Shown: piece after piece, positions 18,358-26,574 of the stretch | Numbering within the stretch: the stretch's first letter is position 1 | How the letters are laid out: every line of letters begins with the position of its first letter | Assembly (NCBI RefSeq): GCF_024734895.1 | Contig: NZ_CP091430.1 | Location: 4,730,501-4,794,500, forward strand | Direction of reading: 5' to 3' | Length of the DNA: 64,000 nucleotides | DNA from: Paenibacillus spongiae | GTDB lineage: Bacteria; Bacillota; Bacilli; Paenibacillales; Paenibacillaceae | The notes under the pieces: model-generated | Told to the model about the DNA's origin: nothing | Database searches by the model: none | Seen by the model: only the letters and a program-made list of their open reading frames with translations | Translations under genes and position numbers: made by a program

Positions 18358-18398
18358 AAAAAACCTTTCGCCGCGCACGCAAGCGCAAGCGAAAGGTT
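18358..18398 (-). terminator. Terminator after the 153-aa membrane protein gene
   Basis: AACCTTTCGC (18362-18371) pairs with GCGAAAGGTT (18389-18398). On the minus strand the stem is followed by TTTTTT (A-run 18358-18363 on plus). The remaining gap between here and rhaEW (18186-18357) has no gene I can support. Confidence 0.75.
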
Positions 18399-18431
18399 CT
18401 GCGGCTACTATGAGGTCGGATTTCCCCACGA

Positions 18432-18893
18432 TCAGCTGAGAAATCGAATATTGATATCCCGTTTATCGAGCAGTCTGGATATTTCATCGCGCAGCTTGGA
18501 CTCCTCCGTGATGTCCCATTTGGCTCTCAGCCTATCGATGGTTTCTTTGCGGAGCTCGTCGTACTTTTGTTTCTGTTTCTTATACTCTTTCGTTAACATG
18601 CCGGAATAGATGAAGACGGACAGCGCTACGACGATGAATAGGAGGGATGCCCTGCTCTTGCCCAGATACTGAAACGAAATAAAGATATCTTGGCTCGAAA
18701 TCAGACTGAGTCTGTACATCCAATACATGACGACACCGGCTATGCCTAAATTGACGACGGCCAAGATCCGGTTCATCCATCGGATATGATCAACCTTCTG
18801 CTTCCGGTCGACGATTTCCTTGACCAGCAGCTTCGTATCTTCCGCTATCGGCAGCATCTCGATTCGATCCATCACTTCGCGCACGCTAATCAT
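18432..18893 (-). CDS. Hypothetical two-TM membrane protein with charged C-terminal helix
   Basis: 153 aa. Two hydrophobic helices (about residues 41-63 and 83-100) are flanked by an acidic N-terminal segment and a long basic/acidic helix (KKQKQKYDELRKETIDRL), likely a coiled coil facing the cytoplasm. It may belong to the YpbF/DUF2663 group, but I am not certain. The start ATG follows GAGGTGATGGGACA. It has its own terminator downstream and no co-directional neighbour, so it is probably monocistronic. Function unknown. Confidence 0.7.
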   Translation of the reverse strand: MISVREVMDRIEMLPIAEDTKLLVKEIVDRKQKVDHIRWMNRILAVVNLGIAGVVMYWMYRLSLISSQDIFISFQYLGKSRASLLFIVVALSVFIYSGMLTKEYKKQKQKYDELRKETIDRLRAKWDITEESKLRDEISRLLDKRDINIRFLS

Positions 18894-19015
18894 TGTCCCA
18901 TCACCTCAATGCATGTATATGCCGAAGTAATGCCGGAACAGTACACCGCTCCTCAGCTGCCGGTCATTTCGTTTCTATAATATATCGTTTTAAAATGGAA
19001 CCTTGAACGCATTCT

Positions 19016-19144
19016 TCACCGTACATCCCCTTCGAGCATACTGCTCTTTGTCTGGCTAAGTCCTATCACGGACAAGAGGCTAGGCAAGAACATCAGGTAA
19101 TAAGCAGTCGATACTCCTGCAAATTTCTTTGTGCCGTCCTTCAA
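19016..19144 (-). pseudogene. Possible 3' remnant of a membrane protein gene (42 codons)
   Basis: A minus-strand frame from TTG 19144 to TGA 19016 encodes KKFAGVSTAYYLMFLPSLLS followed by VIGLSQTKSSM, which reads like the last transmembrane helix and tail of a membrane protein. There is no ribosome site and an A/T-run directly precedes it. It may be the decayed end of a transporter. Nothing else is visible in 18894-19140. Confidence 0.25.
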
Positions 19145-19182
19145 AAAAAAGGTTGATTATTTTTGAGAATCGGCTAAAATGA

Positions 19183-19197
19183 TGATAATGATTATCA
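19183..19197 (+). promoter_or_regulatory. Fur box (perfect 7-1-7 match)
   Basis: TGATAATGATTATCA fits the Bacillus Fur consensus TGATAAT-N-ATTATCA at every position. It lies 28 bp before the TTG start of the small membrane protein and overlaps or follows a possible -10 (TAAAAT around 19175-19180, with TTGATT upstream). This predicts repression in iron-replete cells. Confidence 0.85.
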
Positions 19198-19225
19198 TTT
19201 CAACCGTATGAAGGAGTCGGTGCAA

Positions 19226-19399
19226 TTGAGTTATTTGCTGCCCGCGACCACCATGATTCTCGTTGCCCTGGGTTCGCTATGCTTGTTCATGGCAATGGAT
19301 CACGACCGCAAGAATCAGGAAATACGCAGAAGAAGAACCGCAGGGCGACCTGTCCTGGTATCCAGCGTTCAATCCCCCGCTCAAACGCAAGAGAGCTGA
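19226..19399 (+). CDS. Fur-regulated small single-TM protein
   Basis: 57 aa. Residues 4-23 form one membrane helix (YLLPATTMILVALGSLCLF), followed by a short basic cytoplasmic tail (DHDRKNQEIRRRRTAGR). The start is TTG 19226-19228, chosen because AAGGAG (19211-19216) sits 9 bp upstream; an ATG at 19208 overlaps that site. A perfect Fur box lies just upstream and a terminator overlaps the stop codon, so this is a complete small transcription unit. It points towards the PfeT-like pump. It resembles neither FeoA nor a known iron-sparing peptide that I recognise. Confidence 0.7.
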   Translation: MSYLLPATTMILVALGSLCLFMAMDHDRKNQEIRRRRTAGRPVLVSSVQSPAQTQES

Positions 19400-19437
19400 C
19401 CGCACGAAGGTACATTCGTGCAGGCAGCTCTTTTTTT
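19393..19437 (+). terminator. Strong terminator after the small Fur-boxed gene
   Basis: GAGCTGACCGCACGAA (19393-19408) pairs with TTCGTGCAGGCAGCTC (19415-19430) with one mismatch, then TTTTTTT (19431-19437). The small gene's stop codon lies inside the left arm. Confidence 0.9.
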
Positions 19438-21414
19438 CTATATCGCGGTATTGGTTCTGGTTTTGTTCGGCTGACGCAGCAGCCGCAGTCCATTCAGGAT
19501 AACGAGGATCGTGCTTCCTTCATGTCCGATGACGCCGAGCGGGAGCGCGATGCCTTCGATAAAGTTAGCGGCGATGAGCAGCGTAATCACGCTGATGGCG
19601 AATATAATGTTCTGTTTGACGATCTTAGCCGTACGTTTGCCAAGCGCGATCGCATCGGCGATTCTGCCGATGTCATCCTTCAGCAGGACGAGGTTGGCCG
19701 TTTCAAGCGCCGCGTCGCTTCCTGCTGCGCCCATTGCGATTCCGACTGTTGCGGTCGCCAGCGCCGGAGCGTCATTTACACCGTCTCCGACCATGGCGAC
19801 ATGGCCGTACTTGCCTTTCAATTCCTTAACGATATTCACTTTGTCCTCCGGCAGCAGCTCGGCGTACACCATGTCGATACCCGCTTCACGGGCAATCGTC
19901 TCGGCAGTCTTCCTCTGATCGCCGGTCAGCATGGCAACTAGAACTCCCTGCTTCTTCAAGGATGCAATGGCTTGCTTGGCATCGGCGCGTATGCTGTCCC
20001 GGAGTGCAATGATTCCGACGGCTCCCTTCGAATGATGCAGAACAGTCACCGTTTTTCCTTCTTCCTCAAGTCGATGGATGATTTGAGTCAGCTCATCGGT
20101 ATGGTGACATGCCTCCAAGAATGACGGCTTGCCGATTTTCCATGTTTCCCCTGCCAGCTGCGCCTCTAGCCCCCATCCCGTGCGGGCTGTAAATTCCTTC
20201 GGACGATCAAGCCTTACGCCGAGCTCCTTCGCTTTATCAACGATGGCTTGCGCAAGCGGATGCTCCGACAAGCTTTCAAGCGAAGCCGCGATCTGCAGCA
20301 TCTCATGCTCGCTATAGCCTTGCAGCGGAATCGAATCCGTTACCGCCGGCTGTCCCGTCGTCAACGTTCCCGTCTTATCAAAAGCGATCACCTTCGTACG
20401 GGCGAGATTCTCAAGATGCGCGCCGCCTTTGAAGAGAAGACCCTTCCTGGCGCTGCTCGATATCGCCGACAGCATGGCGGGCATGATCGAGGCGACCAAG
20501 GCGCAGGGAGATGCAACAACGAGAAAGACCATCGCTTTATAGAACGTTTCTTCCCACGACCAGCCCATAACTACCGGCGGAAGAACGATTAAGAGCATAC
20601 TAATGAAAATAATGGCTCTTGCGTATATGCGCTCGAATCGTTCCATGAACAATTGCGATACCGGCTTCTCGCTTTGAGCTTCTTGGACGAGGCGAATGAT
20701 CTTGGCGAACAGGGTCGATTCCCCCGGGCGGCTCACTTCGATAAACAATGCGCCCTGACCATTCAACGTACCTGCAAACACCTCGCTGCCGGCATCCTTA
20801 TCCACCGGAATCGACTCCCCGGTGATCGAAGCCTGGTTAACGGCTGAATAGCCTTCCACGACGACGCCATCGGCAGGAATGCTCTCGCCGGGCTTAACGA
20901 TAACTCTGTCGCCGACCTTCAGCTCATTGATGGATACGACCGTCTCGATCCCGTCTTGGTAAACCACGGCGGTCTCAGGCTTCATCTCCATTAAGGCGGA
21001 GATATCGCGTCTGCTGCGATCCATTGTGTAGGTCTCCAGAGCGCCGCTCAACGAGAAAATAAAAATCAGCACTGCGCCTTCGGTCCAATAACCGATGCTG
21101 GCCGCTCCAATCGCTGCGACCAGCATAAGCAGATTGACATCAAGATCCCGCTCGTAGATCAAGGTTTGCAAGCCTTCCTTCGCCTTGGCGAACCCGCCGA
21201 TGAGAAAGGCGCACGAATATAGAATAACCGACCAGGTATAAGAAATATCGTTAATGCTCCAAGCGGCAGCTATGATAATACCGCTCATTAATGCCGCGAT
21301 TCCTTCGCCGTATCGGCTGAATGTATCCTTCAGCTTGCCCGGCAGCGATCCTCCTGTCTCCGGGATCTCCTTGTCGCCGACCTTTGCTTCTGTCGTTTGC
21401 ATGGCTGAAATCAT
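19438..21414 (-). CDS. pfeT: P1B4-type metal-transporting ATPase (PfeT/ZosA-like)
   Basis: 658 aa. Seen: the TM motif VASPCALVAS (SPC), phosphorylation motif DKTGTLTTGQP, TGES, HP-motif SEHPLAQAIV, hinge GDGVNDAPAL, and HEGSTILVILNGLRLL in the last helices. SPC plus HEGST marks subgroup P1B4, as in B. subtilis PfeT (YkvW/ZosA), an Fe(II) exporter under PerR and Fur control. There is no N-terminal CxxC metal-binding domain. The start is set at ATG 21412-21414, 9 bp after AGGAG. A PerR/Fur-type box lies at 21561-21575. Iron export is inferred; Co or Zn cannot be excluded. Symbol by similarity. Confidence 0.85.
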   Translation of the reverse strand: MISAMQTTEAKVGDKEIPETGGSLPGKLKDTFSRYGEGIAALMSGIIIAAAWSINDISYTWSVILYSCAFLIGGFAKAKEGLQTLIYERDLDVNLLMLVAAIGAASIGYWTEGAVLIFIFSLSGALETYTMDRSRRDISALMEMKPETAVVYQDGIETVVSINELKVGDRVIVKPGESIPADGVVVEGYSAVNQASITGESIPVDKDAGSEVFAGTLNGQGALFIEVSRPGESTLFAKIIRLVQEAQSEKPVSQLFMERFERIYARAIIFISMLLIVLPPVVMGWSWEETFYKAMVFLVVASPCALVASIMPAMLSAISSSARKGLLFKGGAHLENLARTKVIAFDKTGTLTTGQPAVTDSIPLQGYSEHEMLQIAASLESLSEHPLAQAIVDKAKELGVRLDRPKEFTARTGWGLEAQLAGETWKIGKPSFLEACHHTDELTQIIHRLEEEGKTVTVLHHSKGAVGIIALRDSIRADAKQAIASLKKQGVLVAMLTGDQRKTAETIAREAGIDMVYAELLPEDKVNIVKELKGKYGHVAMVGDGVNDAPALATATVGIAMGAAGSDAALETANLVLLKDDIGRIADAIALGKRTAKIVKQNIIFAISVITLLIAANFIEGIALPLGVIGHEGSTILVILNGLRLLRQPNKTRTNTAI

Positions 21415-21474
21415 TGCCATCACTCCTCTCTATTTGAGAATGAGTCCCATTATTGAACCCCTAAAAATGGAACA

Positions 21475-21498
21475 TGCTGCCCCTAATTAGGGACAGCA
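21475..21498 (-). promoter_or_regulatory. Palindrome in the pfeT leader
   Basis: CCCTAATTAGGG (21481-21492) is a perfect 12-bp palindrome, extended outward by GCTG/CAGC with one mismatch. It lies about 60 bp before the start codon, probably within the transcribed leader. There is no U-run, so it is not an obvious terminator. It may be an operator or an mRNA hairpin. Confidence 0.4.
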
Positions 21499-21560
21499 CG
21501 TCAAATGAGAACCATACTCATCTTGTCTAGATTCAATTATGTTTCATCAGGGAAACTTTA

Positions 21561-21575
21561 TAATAATAATTATAA
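21561..21575 (-). promoter_or_regulatory. PerR/Fur-type box upstream of the pfeT-like gene
   Basis: TAATAATAATTATAA (plus strand) matches the PerR consensus TTATAAT-N-ATTATAA at 14 of 15 positions. It lies about 150 bp upstream of the start codon in the AT-rich promoter region. This suits the known regulation of PfeT-type pumps. The call rests on the consensus only. Confidence 0.65.
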
Positions 21576-21715
21576 TCTAGAACGAGTGAAAAGTAAATAG
21601 CTGGTATAAGGTTGGGATAGGCTGACTGGCGCAGTTTATTTTATGTCGAGCCGTATAAATGCGTTACACTTCGGGTTATTAATGATTGCGACCGGCTGCT
21701 TATAAAGTCTTCGGC

Positions 21716-21798
21716 GGCTGTAAGTCCCTTTTTCGGTCTTTCAGCTCACCCGTCCAGCCTCTCGACAGGCTGTAACGCCGTTTTTCGCTCTTACAGCT
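21716..21798. repeat. Two tandem copies of a 31-bp palindromic repeat
   Basis: Copy 1 spans 21716-21746 and copy 2 21768-21798; they match at 26 of 31 positions and start 52 bp apart. Each begins GGCTGTAA and ends TCAGCT or ACAGCT; in copy 2 GCTGTAA and TTACAGC form an inverted repeat around TTTTTCG. They sit in the 21600-21929 gap between pfeT and the GH127 gene, which contains no gene I can support. Confidence 0.6.
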
Positions 21799-21929
21799 GA
21801 AGCTGGACTTGACCTACATCAATATACCGCCCTCGCAGCCCACGCGCAACTAACGGCAAACGAACAGTATCACACTGAAGGCAGCCGCACGTATGTCAGG
21901 CTTCCTTGTGCATGAGCCGTGATGCGGGC

Positions 21930-23603
21930 TTATTGGACGCGAAACAGCACTTGCTTGCGATTCGCTATGGCTTCGGCCATCGGCTTGTCGATGATGTCAT
22001 TGATCGGACTCAAGATTCGCTCCGAACCGTCAGCGATCCGATATACGCCATAGCCAAGCGGCTCGATTGCCGCTGAGACGCCGACATGTTCTTGTTCCGG
22101 GTCCGCACCGTCTACACCGAGCAGCAAAACTCCATGCCGGTAGGAATGGGCCTCCTTCATGCTATAGTCTCCCTCCACCCGATTGACCCTCAGCTCAATC
22201 GGGAAGGTCAGCTCGACTGTCGCTCCGATGACGGGCTCCAGCGTGACAGCCGCGAAGCCTTCCCGAATGACCGCATCTCTCGCTTCGCCGTTCACCTTCA
22301 GCTTCATCGCGGAAGCGTCCGCCCATCCCGGTACATATAGCTCGACGACAAAGGACTCCGTCCGCGAGGATTCCGTTATTTCCAGCGAGACGTAACCATC
22401 ATAAGGATAAGCGGTGCGCTGGCTGATCGACAATGCGCCGCCATCCATCGCAAACCGGCCAACACTATCCGAATAGAATGGGACGACAATCCGTCCCTCT
22501 TCATATTCGTAGCAATATTCGACCGATCTGGATAAACCTTCGCCGCCGCGCATCGTACAGCACCAGAACGCTTCGAACATGCCTTCCGACTTGGGCGCAA
22601 TCGACAATTCGCCATGGGCGCCCGTGCAGACGTCACAGCCGAATCCGCCGTTCGGGCGCTGCCCGTAACCCATGCCGTTATAATAAATATGATGGGCCAT
22701 ATCAAGCAGCTCCGGCTTGCCCGTATGTTTCCATAAGGTTACGGCAACCATGAATGAATCGACCACCGCGCAGCTTTCCGTCCATTCCGGCCGGCCGAAC
22801 CAGTTGTAATTGGCGTACGTCTCTGTCATGCCTTCCTTTATATAGAGCTTGAAGATATCCTCGGCTTTGCGCAGCAAGGCTCCATTCCCGGTTGTTTCAT
22901 AATGACGCAGCAGCCCCCGTGTCGCGGACAGCGTCGCATGGGTTTGGAACGACAAGCCTGATAAATCGATTGTCATGAATTTGGCGATCATCTCGTCAAT
23001 GAGCTCCCCCAGTTCCGGCCGCTTCAATATTTGATAAGCCTGAGTAGCGCCATCCAGCATGATGAACGCGCATCCGATATCGGTAGATAAGCGCCATGCT
23101 CCGACCTTCTCCTTCTGCAGCTCTCCGATCGCTTCCCCTTCGAATACCCGCTGCTCCGGCAAGACCGGGTAATCCGCATAGTAGCCCCTAGCCGGGAGAA
23201 GCAAATATTCCGTCATATTTTCGACCACGGATAAGGAGAAGGCGTCTTTCTTCCATAAATAATGCTCAGCCATCGAACGTAGAAACCAGCTGTTTCCGGA
23301 CAGCTGTTGCTCGTCTATGGTTCCAGCCGCATACACGGGTCCGAAGAAGCCCTTCTCATTCAACCTGGACGGCAAACGCCTCATGATCTCAGCCAAATGT
23401 ACCGGCTCCCTATGCGTCGCTTGAGCCAGCAGTACCAGTGCGAGAATCGACCGCCCCTCCCAATCGCCAGGCCAATCATACGAGGCTTCCTTAAACACCG
23501 CATCCGGCTCGTACGGCTCCGATTCCATCCGGTCGAAGCTCAACATCGCCCGTTTATAGGCTGTGCCCTCTATCTTCAGATCTTGCCATGCCATTGTCTT
23601 CAA
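21930..23603 (-). CDS. Glycoside hydrolase, GH127-like (putative beta-L-arabinofuranosidase family)
   Basis: About 557 aa, cytoplasmic, without a signal peptide. The (alpha/alpha)-barrel family pattern is seen: WTESCAVVD resembles the ETCA motif with the acid Glu, GCDVCTG gives two further Cys, and FWCCTMRGGEGL carries the Cys-Cys pair; in GH127 enzymes such residues bind zinc and one Cys is the nucleophile. A beta-sandwich follows (about 375-557). The start is placed at TTG 23601-23603 because GGGAGG lies 9 bp upstream; ATG 23651 and 23624 lack a site. Substrate specificity is not predictable from this. Confidence 0.75.
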   Translation of the reverse strand: MKTMAWQDLKIEGTAYKRAMLSFDRMESEPYEPDAVFKEASYDWPGDWEGRSILALVLLAQATHREPVHLAEIMRRLPSRLNEKGFFGPVYAAGTIDEQQLSGNSWFLRSMAEHYLWKKDAFSLSVVENMTEYLLLPARGYYADYPVLPEQRVFEGEAIGELQKEKVGAWRLSTDIGCAFIMLDGATQAYQILKRPELGELIDEMIAKFMTIDLSGLSFQTHATLSATRGLLRHYETTGNGALLRKAEDIFKLYIKEGMTETYANYNWFGRPEWTESCAVVDSFMVAVTLWKHTGKPELLDMAHHIYYNGMGYGQRPNGGFGCDVCTGAHGELSIAPKSEGMFEAFWCCTMRGGEGLSRSVEYCYEYEEGRIVVPFYSDSVGRFAMDGGALSISQRTAYPYDGYVSLEITESSRTESFVVELYVPGWADASAMKLKVNGEARDAVIREGFAAVTLEPVIGATVELTFPIELRVNRVEGDYSMKEAHSYRHGVLLLGVDGADPEQEHVGVSAAIEPLGYGVYRIADGSERILSPINDIIDKPMAEAIANRKQVLFRVQ

Positions 23604-23719
23604 CAGGAATCGCCTCCCTTTCATCTTGTCGTTGCTTTCATTGTTCGACATCGAATCTAGAAATTCCTACCATATGAAAATCGAACTCTCCTTTTCGCTT
23701 CATTCTACCCCGTTCCTAC

Positions 23720-24592
23720 TCATAAGGGCTGTAACGTTATTTGTCTGAAACCCCCGTCAAAGCCCGCCTTCGTCACGTACTGGTAACGGCCCTCTGCGAA
23801 AGCATCGCGGTGCGGAAAATGAAGGTGCCCGCAAAAAATGCCGGCGATGTTCGGATATTCAACTTCCGTAATCATCCGATGGAACTGTTGCGTAGACTCT
23901 TCAGCTTCGCGAAGCCCCCAGCGCTCTCTCGCATCCGCAGCCCATCCGGGCGCATTCAGCATAATCGGATCGCGCCATATCTCAAGCGTCTTGTCCGCAA
24001 GGGTAGGCAAATACATCGGAATGTGGAAGAAGAGCAGCGTCGGGATGCCTTCAGCCAGCTGCCGCCTGACGAATTGCAGCTGCTCCCCGTTGATTTGATA
24101 ATTGCTGTCGTCCAGAACGATTAGCTTCACGCCATCAAGATTCATCACCCCGTAAGAGGGGTTCCCGGCCGTGACTTTGTTGAACATCGGGTATACCGAC
24201 AGCCTCAGCTCATCATGCGGATGATGGTGGGTAAACAGCCAGTCATGATTCCCGAGCGTATACAAGTACGGCGAATCCAGTCGGCCGAACTGCTCTTCGA
24301 GTATCTCAATATTCCGGACAGATGGGAACTGAACGATATCGCCTGTAAATATGGTGCATTCAGCTTGCCACTCGTTGCTGTGGCGAATGGCCTGCTGGAA
24401 GTGTTCCATCGCCCGTCCCCCATATACCTGACGGCAGCGCTCCGCATCGGCGACGATACGTTCTTCATCCCTGTCGTCCGCTTCCGAATAATGGGAATCT
24501 GTCACATGCAGAAGCTTCATCTCGCGCCGAAGTCCCGGAATGCCGATTACCGTTTCTTCCAATGCACTTGTCTCGATCGTCATATCCTTCAT
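23720..24592 (-). CDS. Calcineurin-like metallophosphoesterase
   Basis: About 290 aa. The metal-binding motifs appear in order: HVTDSHYSE (D-x-H), FTGDIVQ (GD), TLGNHDW (GNHD), FFHIPMY (H) and FCGHLHFPH (GHxH). The start ATG 24590-24592 overlaps the stop of the upstream HAD gene (TAATG) and has GGAGGTCCG before it, so translation is coupled. Substrate unknown; a role with the glpP-linked phosphatase is possible from the operon arrangement. Confidence 0.88.
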   Translation of the reverse strand: MKDMTIETSALEETVIGIPGLRREMKLLHVTDSHYSEADDRDEERIVADAERCRQVYGGRAMEHFQQAIRHSNEWQAECTIFTGDIVQFPSVRNIEILEEQFGRLDSPYLYTLGNHDWLFTHHHPHDELRLSVYPMFNKVTAGNPSYGVMNLDGVKLIVLDDSNYQINGEQLQFVRRQLAEGIPTLLFFHIPMYLPTLADKTLEIWRDPIMLNAPGWAADARERWGLREAEESTQQFHRMITEVEYPNIAGIFCGHLHFPHRDAFAEGRYQYVTKAGFDGGFRQITLQPL

Positions 24593-25410
24593 TAATCGGA
24601 CCTCCACTCATCGTTCTTATTGAAATATGACCATTGCTCGATACGTTCGATAATGACGTCCGGAATCGGCACGGAAGCATCGCCCCCCGTTAACGTTTGA
24701 TTCATGCCTCCCGACCGGAGCCAGATCGTTCTCATGCCTGCACGTACGCCGCCTGCGATATCCGTTTCCAGATTATCGCCGACCATCGTGCAATGCCGGG
24801 CCTCTGCGCCATATTTATTCATGGCGCACTCGAATAGGTATGGACCAGGTTTGCCGATCGACGGTACCGGCTGACCGGTAATCGCTTCTATCGCCCGCGC
24901 CAGAGCTCCCGTTTCCGGTATTTTGCTGCCTCCGGGCCCGGGATGATACAAATCCGGATTTGTCGCAACCAGCTTTACGCCGCGCTCCACGTCATTCACG
25001 ATCTGCTGCAGCTTATCGAATGAGAAGTCTGTATCCCTTCCTAGTACAATGACATCGGCCTGTTCAGCCGAAGGCAGCGGGATGATGCGATGCCCCTTCT
25101 CCGCAATCGCCTGCTGCATGCTTTGCGAGCCGGCCGCCTTCACCTTCAGCGGACCATACTGCCCCATAAGGTATGATCCAACCGCATCCGTTGCCGTTAC
25201 GATCTCGTCCGGTTGAGCGAAAATGCCGATTCCAAATAATTTTCGAGCGATTTCGCCCGCCGTATTCCGGGAATTGTTCGTAATGAACCCGACCTTCTTC
25301 CCGTTCCCGCGAAGGTAATTCAACAGCTCCTGTGCACCCGGAGCGGGCCGGTCGCGATAATAGAGCGTCCCGTCCAAATCAAAGAAATATACGTCCGAAG
25401 CCTGCCAAAT
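24592..25410 (-). CDS. HAD-IIA phosphatase (NagD/YutF-like) with a probable AUU start codon
   Basis: 272 aa HAD phosphatase of the IIA group, whose members dephosphorylate glycerol phosphates, p-nitrophenyl phosphate and similar. Motif I is FFDLDGTLYY, motif II FITNNSRN, and motif IV MVGDNLETDIAGG. The first standard start in this frame is TTG 25375-25377, which encodes the Leu inside DLDGT and would remove the nucleophile Asp. Between the upstream in-frame TAA (25435) and the motif there is no ATG, GTG or TTG. AGGAGG (25420-25425) lies 9 bp before ATT 25408-25410, which I take as the start. A local frameshift or sequence error is the alternative. Confidence 0.75.
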   Translation of the reverse strand: MWQASDVYFFDLDGTLYYRDRPAPGAQELLNYLRGNGKKVGFITNNSRNTAGEIARKLFGIGIFAQPDEIVTATDAVGSYLMGQYGPLKVKAAGSQSMQQAIAEKGHRIIPLPSAEQADVIVLGRDTDFSFDKLQQIVNDVERGVKLVATNPDLYHPGPGGSKIPETGALARAIEAITGQPVPSIGKPGPYLFECAMNKYGAEARHCTMVGDNLETDIAGGVRAGMRTIWLRSGGMNQTLTGGDASVPIPDVIIERIEQWSYFNKNDEWRSD

Positions 25411-25448
25411 AACAATGCTCCTCCTCTCTCTTCCTTACGCAAGGCAAC

Positions 25449-25518
25449 AAAAAAAGAGAAAGACCGGGCGATTATGGGCGCGCGTGAACACGCCTCTTAT
25501 CGCTTCGGAGCTTTCTCT
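25449..25518 (-). promoter_or_regulatory. Leader terminator/attenuator upstream of the HAD-IIA gene, candidate GlpP target
   Basis: On the minus strand AGAGAAAG and CTTTCTCT (complements of 25511-25518 and 25455-25462) close a 64-nt hairpin with inner pairs CCG/CGG, CGAT/ATCG and GGCGTG/CACGC-type. TTTTTTT follows. It lies after a promoter and about 24 nt before the AGGAGG of the phosphatase gene, the position of an attenuator. GlpP, encoded just upstream, is an RNA-binding antiterminator. The regulatory link is inferred; it could also simply end the glpP transcript. Confidence 0.6.
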
Positions 25519-25554
25519 TATCCGCTGCTCGTTATGGTATAAGTCGACACTACG

Positions 25555-25583
25555 AATATATCGGTTAATCTTAAGCAAGTCAA
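25555..25583 (-). promoter_or_regulatory. Sigma-A-like promoter between glpP and the HAD-IIA gene
   Basis: TTGACT (complement of 25578-25583), an exact 17-bp spacer and TATATT (complement of 25555-25560). It begins immediately after the glpP stop codon. The predicted transcript starts near 25548, passes the hairpin at 25455-25518 and enters the phosphatase gene. Confidence 0.75.
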
Positions 25584-26174
25584 TTACAAATCCTCTAGAT
25601 CGCGAAAAGTGAGCGGCCATAGCGCTTGCTCACTGACTGATAGCGAGGTGGCGCCGGCTTGTATACTCTCGGCAGCTTCCTGTCTGGTCTGAATCAGTCC
25701 GCTTGCAATGACCGGTATTTCAGGCAGCTCTTCCGTGAACCGGGTGATGACCTTGCTCATCAGGCCGGGCATGATTTCGATGGCGTCTGGCTCCGTCGTA
25801 CGAGCCAGTTTCAATCCGTTCTCAAGCGCCAACGAATCCAGGACGAATAAATGCAGGATTGCGTACAGCCCGTTCTTCGCGGCCTCCTTGATGAGATGAC
25901 TCTTAGGCGTGATGATGCCGTCCGCCCCTATGTACTCCTTCACGAACTGAAGCGTCTCTTTGTCCGTACTGGATAAGCCGCGGATCAAGTCGATATGGAG
26001 GAAGGCGCCCTTCCCCGCTTCCGCACATTCCCTTGCCGATTGAATGACGTCCGACACGCTGCCGCCCATGAAGAACAAATTATCGACGCCGCTGTTAAGT
26101 GCTGCTTCGGTATCGCCCCTGCTTCTAACGGCGGCTATGATCGGTTTTTGTCCAATTCGATGCAATAATGGCAT
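25584..26174 (-). CDS. glpP: Glycerol-3-phosphate-responsive antiterminator
   Basis: 196 aa GlpP family protein. It binds glycerol 3-phosphate and then the leader mRNA of glp genes, preventing termination. Motifs seen: IAAVRSRGDTEAAL, NLFFMGGSVSDV, FLHIDLIRGLSSTDK, GIITPKSHLIKEA, DAIEIMPGLMSKVI and PVIASGLIQTRQEA. The ribosome site is GAGGGGAGC. No glpF, glpK or glpD lies in the window, so its targets are elsewhere or include the phosphatase behind the leader at 25455-25518. Confidence 0.93.
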   Translation of the reverse strand: MPLLHRIGQKPIIAAVRSRGDTEAALNSGVDNLFFMGGSVSDVIQSARECAEAGKGAFLHIDLIRGLSSTDKETLQFVKEYIGADGIITPKSHLIKEAAKNGLYAILHLFVLDSLALENGLKLARTTEPDAIEIMPGLMSKVITRFTEELPEIPVIASGLIQTRQEAAESIQAGATSLSVSEQALWPLTFRDLEDL

Positions 26175-26340
26175 TTCCGCAGCTCCCCTCTTGAATGACT
26201 TGGCATGACAAGAACGCTATAGTCATGAAGAATACATCCGATGAACAGGCGATGACCGGTCCATTCCCATGCTATTATACATGAAAATGTATGTAGGGAC
26301 TCGGAAAACTCTAATCCGCTGCGAACAAATAAGCACCCCG

Positions 26341-26520
26341 TTATTCCGGGATGCTGTTCCGTTCAGATAAGTCATGCATTTGATAAAAGGCTGCTGGCAG
26401 GTTACTGATCCCAGACATAATATCGTGACCGGCATTCGAACGCACCTGCAGAAGCGACTTGTGAACCAGGAGATCCGCGCCACAGTCATCAGTGGACAAT
26501 TGAATATAAACATAGTACAT
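26341..26520 (-). CDS. Hypothetical 59-aa ORF, possibly a gene remnant
   Basis: A minus-strand frame from ATG 26520 to TAA 26341 with coding-like composition: MYYVYIQLSTDDCGADLLVH, then LLQVRSNAGHDIMSGISNLP and AFYQMHDLSERNSIPE. No ribosome site is visible before the ATG (AT-rich leader shared with the divergent IclR gene). It looks like the C-terminal end of a larger protein rather than a complete one. Family not recognised. The hairpin GCACCCCG...CCGGGATGC sits at its 3' end (about 26332-26353). The gap 26175-26340 holds only a TATAAT-like element (complement of 26274-26279) that may serve glpP. Confidence 0.35.
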   Translation of the reverse strand: MYYVYIQLSTDDCGADLLVHKSLLQVRSNAGHDIMSGISNLPAAFYQMHDLSERNSIPE

Positions 26521-26574
26521 TAATAAAAATCGCTATTTTCAATAAAGAAATGCTTTTTACGAGGAGGTAAATGA

